A DNA stretch of 64,000 nucleotides, taken from assembly GCA_963789025.1 (NCBI GenBank), contig CAWBIT010000006.1, forward strand, positions 124,001 to 188,000, written 5' to 3'. The notes below the pieces were generated by a model, which did no database searches, was not told where the DNA came from, and saw nothing but the letters and a program-made list of their open reading frames with translations. This document shows, in pieces, positions 60,032 to 64,000 of this stretch. Numbering within the stretch: position 1 is the first letter of the stretch; each line of letters begins with the position of its first letter. The DNA is from AP-15 sp963789025. GTDB lineage: Bacteria > Pseudomonadota > Alphaproteobacteria > ATCC43930 > CGMCC-115725. The translations under genes and the position numbers were made by a program.

Positions 60032-62013
60032 AGCGGCTCGTAAAGCCGGCGCTGCAACCCGCGCTCGAGGCCAAGCCCCGCCAACAACGTGACGACAGCG
60101 AATGTCAGTAGATAGGAGCGGTCGAGCCAGTGCGGCTCGTATTCCCGAAAAAAGCTCGAGCGGAACCAGTCGACCGCATGCAACACCGGGTTCCAAGCCA
60201 GAATGTCGCGGATCCATTCCGGCATCATTCCCGGCACATAGAAAATTCCGGAGCAGAAATACAAGAGACGGGTCAACTGAGCCCAGATCTTGTCCCAGGA
60301 CTTGGCGAATGCGTTGATCACGGCATTGAGGAAGCCGCACCCGCAGCCGAGCAGCCAGACAACGAGAAGCGAGGTCGAGACACCTGCAAAATCCTGCGGC
60401 AGCGCGCCGAGCCCGAGCGCGCCGAAGCCCGCCAGCAGGAGGACCGCCACCAGCGTGTCGGTCAGCAGTTCGAGCAGGCCTCGCGCCATCAGTACATCGA
60501 AAGTGCCGACCAGAGGCAGCTGCAACAACGACCCGTTGCTCGCAATTGCGTAGGTCATGCTGCTGCTGGTGTGGACAAACATGTGATAGGGAATGATCCC
60601 GGTATAATAGAAAATGAAGAATTCTTCGCCGATCGGCGGCCGGCCGCGCATCAACACTGCGAATACGAGCGACAGCATCAGGATGTGCGCGATCGGTTCG
60701 AGCAATGCCCACCCGTATCCGAGCTTGGAGTCGCCAAAGCGCGTGCGGGTCTCACGGATGATCAGAGCGTGGATGACGCGCCCCTGGGTGCGCAATGTCT
60801 CGAAAAATCCGGGAGGCGCTCGCAGTTCCCGGGGCGGCCGCGACGCGCGCTCGCTGAGAACGACGTAATCGCCGTCCAGGGTCTCGAACCGGCGGTTCAA
60901 TACCTGCAGCATCGCCTGCGCGTATTCTTCGTTTTCCGGCGCGGCGCGGATCAGCTCGCCGCCGACGGCGAGCGCCTCGGTAAAGCGGCCGCTGTCGAAA
61001 TAGACCGTGAGCTGCGAGCGCTTGGCGTCGGAATTTGACGGATCGAGCGCCGCCGCTCGGCCGAAGGCCGCGGCTGCCTCGTCGAGCCGGCCGAGCCGGT
61101 ACAGCAGGTTGGCCCGGTGCAGATGGTACTCCGCTATTTCCGGGGCGATCGAGAGCGCCCGGTCGATCGCGTCGAGTGCATCCGCGATCCGGCCGCGCAG
61201 CATCTGCGCTGCGGACAGCAGGCGAAGTGCGACTTCGTCCTGCGGGGAGGCGTCGAGGGTGTCTCCTATTATCTCGACCGCCTCGTCAAACCGCCCGGTG
61301 CGCATCAACAACTCGCTGGCGTGCAGCGCGTTCTGCCGATCGCCGGGCGCCAGTGCCACCGCGCGCAGCGCAAGAGCAACGGCGTCCTCTGGTTGTTGGA
61401 GGGCGAATTTGAGGCCCGATATCTGCCGCAAGACAGTGCTGACGCTGGGCGCAATGATCGCCGCGCGCATCAGATAGTCTATGGCATCTTGGTATCGGCC
61501 TGCAGTCTCGCAGAGGCCGGCGGCGTGGACGGCGAATTCAAACGAATCAGGGTCGAGGTCGCTGGCTCTGCCGGCATGGAGAATTGCGCGATCGAACTGT
61601 CCGGCGGCTGCAAGCGAGCCGCTCGCGTGACGATGGCCTTCGGCCCATAGGGGACGCATTTTCAGCAGCCGCTCATAGGCCGCGGCGGCGTCCTCGTGGC
61701 GCCCGGAATTGCTGAACACCCAGGCACAGAGATCGGCTATTTCTTCTCGCGCGGGCGGCAACTCGAAGGCGAGGTGCGCGCATGCGGCGGCATGGTCGCG
61801 CCATCCCCGGTGCCACAAGGCTTCGCTGAGCCGGCTATAGAAGATAGAGAATTCGTCCTCGGGAATTTTGTGCTGAGCGAGATAAATTCGGCATGCCTCG
61901 ATGAAATCGGCGGCGGCGCCCAATGGTCGGGCGCTACCTATCGCCTCTTCGCAAATTTCATCGAAATCGGTCACTGTACGATGTTTTCGGGCAGCTGCGC
62001 CGTTAACCAGCAA
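60028..62013 (-). CDS. kpsM: TPR domain fused to capsule ABC-2 permease (TPR-KpsM)
   Basis: A 661-residue protein in two parts. Residues about 25-400 are a run of TPR units (examples: GRHEDAAAAYERLLKMRPLW, GRIADALDAIDRALSIAPEI, GRLDEAAAAFGRAAALDPSN). Residues 403-661 are a complete KpsM/CtrC-like ABC-2 permease (LIIRETRTRFGDSKLGYGWA, LLEPIAHILMLSLVFAVLMR, FFREYEPHWLDRSYLL). Standard KpsM is about 260 residues and starts at the permease. No stop separates the parts. The TTG at 62013 or GTG at 61974 may be the start; neither has a ribosome site. It is the first gene of the export operon. The TPR part should lie in the cytoplasm and may dock glycosyltransferases. Confidence 0.88.
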   Translation of the reverse strand: MLVNGAAARKHRTVTDFDEICEEAIGSARPLGAAADFIEACRIYLAQHKIPEDEFSIFYSRLSEALWHRGWRDHAAACAHLAFELPPAREEIADLCAWVFSNSGRHEDAAAAYERLLKMRPLWAEGHRHASGSLAAAGQFDRAILHAGRASDLDPDSFEFAVHAAGLCETAGRYQDAIDYLMRAAIIAPSVSTVLRQISGLKFALQQPEDAVALALRAVALAPGDRQNALHASELLMRTGRFDEAVEIIGDTLDASPQDEVALRLLSAAQMLRGRIADALDAIDRALSIAPEIAEYHLHRANLLYRLGRLDEAAAAFGRAAALDPSNSDAKRSQLTVYFDSGRFTEALAVGGELIRAAPENEEYAQAMLQVLNRRFETLDGDYVVLSERASRPPRELRAPPGFFETLRTQGRVIHALIIRETRTRFGDSKLGYGWALLEPIAHILMLSLVFAVLMRGRPPIGEEFFIFYYTGIIPYHMFVHTSSSMTYAIASNGSLLQLPLVGTFDVLMARGLLELLTDTLVAVLLLAGFGALGLGALPQDFAGVSTSLLVVWLLGCGCGFLNAVINAFAKSWDKIWAQLTRLLYFCSGIFYVPGMMPEWIRDILAWNPVLHAVDWFRSSFFREYEPHWLDRSYLLTFAVVTLLAGLGLERGLQRRLYEPL

Positions 62014-62366
62014 TAAACGTTAAGGATTCGTTAGTAACAATGAAGTGTCTACCGTCAGGAATTCGTCACTATATCGTCAAAAACTCGTCTATTCCACATT
62101 ATTTCAAATTATCTTATGACGGAAGCGATCAATTTTATATTAATTTAAGCAACAGCCGAAATTTTTCCTTAATTTGGGCCGTCGAATGGAAGCTGGGCGG
62201 CCGATCTTTAACGTTAAGGTAGGAAGCAGCGGCGTTTTACAGGACGGCCGGGCAGCCCGTTCGATGACGGGGCTGTGACAATGGCAACAGAGCCTGCACC
62301 TTTTCTTGGCTGGCATCGGCGCTTCATCGACTTTAGAGTGTCGGCGAGCAAAAAGGAGAAGCGGCG
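62014..62366. other. AT-rich divergent regulatory region
   Basis: Clearly AT-richer than the rest of the window, especially 62030-62180. AACGTTAAGG occurs twice (62016-62025 and 62210-62219). It separates the capsule export operon from the LLM oxidoreductase and should hold both promoters. The 60-codon frame at 62040-62222 has no start signal and is not called. AT-rich DNA next to a capsule operon is a plausible target for MucR or other silencers. Confidence 0.55.
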
Positions 62367-63422
62367 ATGGCGTTCGAATTCGGCATGTTTCACGAGTTTC
62401 AATGTCCGGCGGGTGTGAGCCAACCGGAGGCTTTTGCCGAGTCGTTCGAACAGGTCGAAGCGGCCGAGCGGTGGGGTCTGGATGCGATGTGGCTGGCGGA
62501 AATCCATGTCGCCCCCGAGCGCTCGGTCTGCGCCGCGCCGTTGACGATCGCCAGCGCCATCGCGGCGCGCACCAAACGCATGAAGATCGGCACCGGCGTC
62601 CAGGTATTGCCATTGTGCCATCCGCTGCGCCTGGCGGAAGAGGCCGCCACGGTAGATCAGATCAGCCACGGAAGGCTGATCTTCGGCGTCGGGCGCAGCG
62701 GCTTCCCGCGCACCTACGAAGCCTATGGCGTGCCGTATGGCGAGAGCCGCGAGCGCTTCGCCGAGACCCTCGAGATCCTGAAGAAGGCGTGGACCGAGGA
62801 TCCGTTCTCCTATTCGGGCAAGTACTATTCGTTCCAAAACGTCCGGGCGACGCCCAAGCCCTACCAAAAACCCTGGCCCGAGATCCGCATCGCCGCCAAC
62901 AGCCCCGACACTTTTCCGGCGATCGGCAAGCTCGGCCACGGCGTGTTTGTGGCGGTTCGCCTCGGCACCCTTTCCGAGCTCGCTCCGAACATCAAGGCCT
63001 ACCGCGAAGGCTGGAAGGCGGCGGGGCATCCGGGCGAGGGCCACGTTTTCCTGCGGGCGCCGGTCTATGTCGCCGAGACGGCTGCGCAGGCCCGGTCGGA
63101 GCCGGAAGAAAGCATCATGTACTTCTATCGCTATCTCGGGGAGCGGCTCGAGGATTCGGCGACCCGCGCCGGCGTGCGCGCGATCGAGGACCGCGCCGCG
63201 CGCGGCCGGCGGCTGCAGACCATCACTTATGACGAGGCGTTGCGCGACAAGATCATCGTCGGCACGCCCGAGCAGGTGACCGACCGGCTGATGGGATTGC
63301 AGGAGGAACTCGGGCTCGACGGGATCCTGGCCGAAATGAATTGCGGCACCAAGATCCCGCATCATCGCGTGATGAAATCGTTGCAACTGCTCTGCGAGAA
63401 GGTAAAGCCCCAGTTTCACTGA
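62367..63422 (+). CDS. LLM-class flavin-dependent oxidoreductase
   Basis: A 351-residue luciferase-like monooxygenase: VEAAERWGLDAMWLAEIHVA, GTGVQVLPLCHPLRLAEEAA, TVDQISHGRLIFGVGRSGFP and GTPEQVTDRLMGLQEELGLD. FMN- or F420-dependent oxidation of an unknown substrate. AAGGAGAA lies seven bases before the ATG at 62367. Same family as the partial gene at the start of the window. Confidence 0.93.
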   Translation: MAFEFGMFHEFQCPAGVSQPEAFAESFEQVEAAERWGLDAMWLAEIHVAPERSVCAAPLTIASAIAARTKRMKIGTGVQVLPLCHPLRLAEEAATVDQISHGRLIFGVGRSGFPRTYEAYGVPYGESRERFAETLEILKKAWTEDPFSYSGKYYSFQNVRATPKPYQKPWPEIRIAANSPDTFPAIGKLGHGVFVAVRLGTLSELAPNIKAYREGWKAAGHPGEGHVFLRAPVYVAETAAQARSEPEESIMYFYRYLGERLEDSATRAGVRAIEDRAARGRRLQTITYDEALRDKIIVGTPEQVTDRLMGLQEELGLDGILAEMNCGTKIPHHRVMKSLQLLCEKVKPQFH

Positions 63423-63436
63423 CCGGCGCGTGACAG

Positions 63437-63573
63437 ACCCTCACCCTCCCAGCCCTCTGGGCTGGGCCCCTCCCTCTCCCGCGATGCGGGCGAGGGGCTT
63501 TAGACGCATTGACCACAAGCCCCTCTCCCGCACCGCGGGAGAGGGTGCTGAGCGAAGCAAAGCGGGTGAGGGT
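63437..63573. repeat. CTCTCCCGC/GCGGGAGAG hairpin repeat, reverse orientation
   Basis: Begins CCCTCACCCTCCCAGCCCTC, contains two hairpins (CCCTCTCCCGCGATGCGGGC and CTCTCCCGCACCGCGGGAGA) and ends GTGCTGAGCGAAGCAAAGCG then GGTGAGGGT. Inverted relative to the 16045 and 28505 copies, between convergent genes. Confidence 0.78.
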
Positions 63574-63995
63574 CAATGCAGTTCGGCCAGATCCATCGCC
63601 TCGCCAAAGCGGCGGCTGGCCTCGAAGAAATCGCCGTATTTGCGGTGGCCGGCCGAAATATGGGCGCAGGCGAGCAATAGCCGCTCGCGATCACGGCTCT
63701 GGTTCTTGCCGTAATCCTCGAGCATGCATTGCGGGATTTCCTGATTGTGGGGGTCGTTCCCGATCCGCGTCGCCATCAAGGCGAGCCGCTGGACGAGCAG
63801 CGAGCGGTCTGCGTCGCTGTCGAGATAGGCCTTGGTCCAGGCCACGGCCTGCGGCGGGTCGAGGGCGGCGATCGCCGCCTCCAAATGCCCGATGATCTGG
63901 CTGCCATTCATCCGGTCGGCGCCGCTCGGCGCCTTGATCGGGTCCGATTTGAGCCAACCGGAGCTCCGCTGGTTCCACGCCGCCTGATTGACCAT
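63573..63995 (-). CDS. Unidentified protein, probably a partial C-terminal part
   Basis: 141 codons of open frame ending at 63573; the frame stays open to the window edge, so the ATG at 63995 may be internal. The translation is helical, with GSQIIGHLEAAIAALDPPQA, DPHNQEIPQCMLEDYGKNQS and ACAHISAGHRKYGDFFEASR. I have a weak recollection of similar sequence at the C-terminus of Rieske-domain proteins, but cannot support a function. Confidence 0.5.
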   Translation of the reverse strand: MVNQAAWNQRSSGWLKSDPIKAPSGADRMNGSQIIGHLEAAIAALDPPQAVAWTKAYLDSDADRSLLVQRLALMATRIGNDPHNQEIPQCMLEDYGKNQSRDRERLLLACAHISAGHRKYGDFFEASRRFGEAMDLAELH

Positions 63996-64000
63996 AGAAC

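Noticed and set aside
62040..62222. 60-codon frame in the AT-rich region
   Set aside because: No ribosome site, no recognisable domain, and the composition matches the non-coding AT-rich surroundings.

Overview
The window is GC-rich DNA from a bacterial chromosome, most likely an alphaproteobacterium of the Hyphomicrobiales or Rhodospirillales type. This is inferred from a Ros/MucR zinc-finger regulator, a CYP153 alkane-hydroxylase-type P450, quinoprotein relay accessory proteins, numerous ABC uptake systems, several PF04909-type amidohydrolases, and the dispersed hairpin repeats common in soil members of this class. I found no tRNA, rRNA or CRISPR array.

Layout. 1-2.4 kb: a partial LLM flavin oxidoreductase and an HSL-family esterase. 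2.5-4.9 kb: a membrane class III cyclase with TolB-like and TPR parts, followed closely by a secreted Cys-rich repeat protein. 5.05-6.47 kb: a complete IS481-family element inserted in a hairpin repeat. 6.6-13.7 kb: a methyltransferase and a peptide-type ABC system (two tandem paralogous Tat-exported binding proteins and two permeases, no ATPase). 13.7-16.0 kb: an acetyltransferase and a Rieske oxygenase. 16.2-21.0 kb: a polyamine-type ABC operon (potDABC-like) ending in an RMD1-family membrane protein. 21.1-24.4 kb: a divergent pirin/LysR pair and another peptide-type binding protein. 24.5-27.0 kb: quinoprotein relay accessory genes (SoxYZ-like carrier, zinc metallohydrolase, two small secreted proteins) with no PQQ dehydrogenase nearby. 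27.0-31.3 kb: MucR, an SDR, a DUF4440-type protein, a TPP enzyme and a P450 relic.

31.3-40.6 kb: an oxidative catabolism block. It has an enoyl-CoA hydratase, a CYP153-like P450, a 2Fe-2S ferredoxin, a 3Fe-4S-type ferredoxin, a second P450 and an amidohydrolase preceded by a good promoter with a perfect 20-bp palindrome. A single-chain MmeI-like restriction-modification enzyme lies between this block and a TetR gene that may regulate it. 40.7-42.6 kb: a small protein and tungstate-type tupBA. 42.6-56.6 kb: an organic or aromatic acid block: livFGMHK, an ICL/PEPM-family lyase, an SDR lacking the usual YxxxK, an aldo/keto reductase, a two-subunit CoA-transferase, a BoxR/BzdR-like regulator divergent from a benzoate-CoA-ligase-like enzyme, and two tandem amidohydrolases. 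56.7-62.0 kb: a capsule-export operon encoding a TPR-KpsM fusion, KpsT, KpsE and a glycosyltransferase. The end holds a second LLM oxidoreductase and a partial gene.

The most unusual items are the TPR-KpsM fusion, the palindrome between the -35 and -10 boxes of the BoxR/ligase promoter, the TetR-type operator at the amidohydrolase promoter next to the MmeI-like gene, and the orphan quinoprotein relay set. At least ten copies of a CTCTCCCGC/GCGGGAGAG hairpin repeat sit between genes, and one was the target of the IS.
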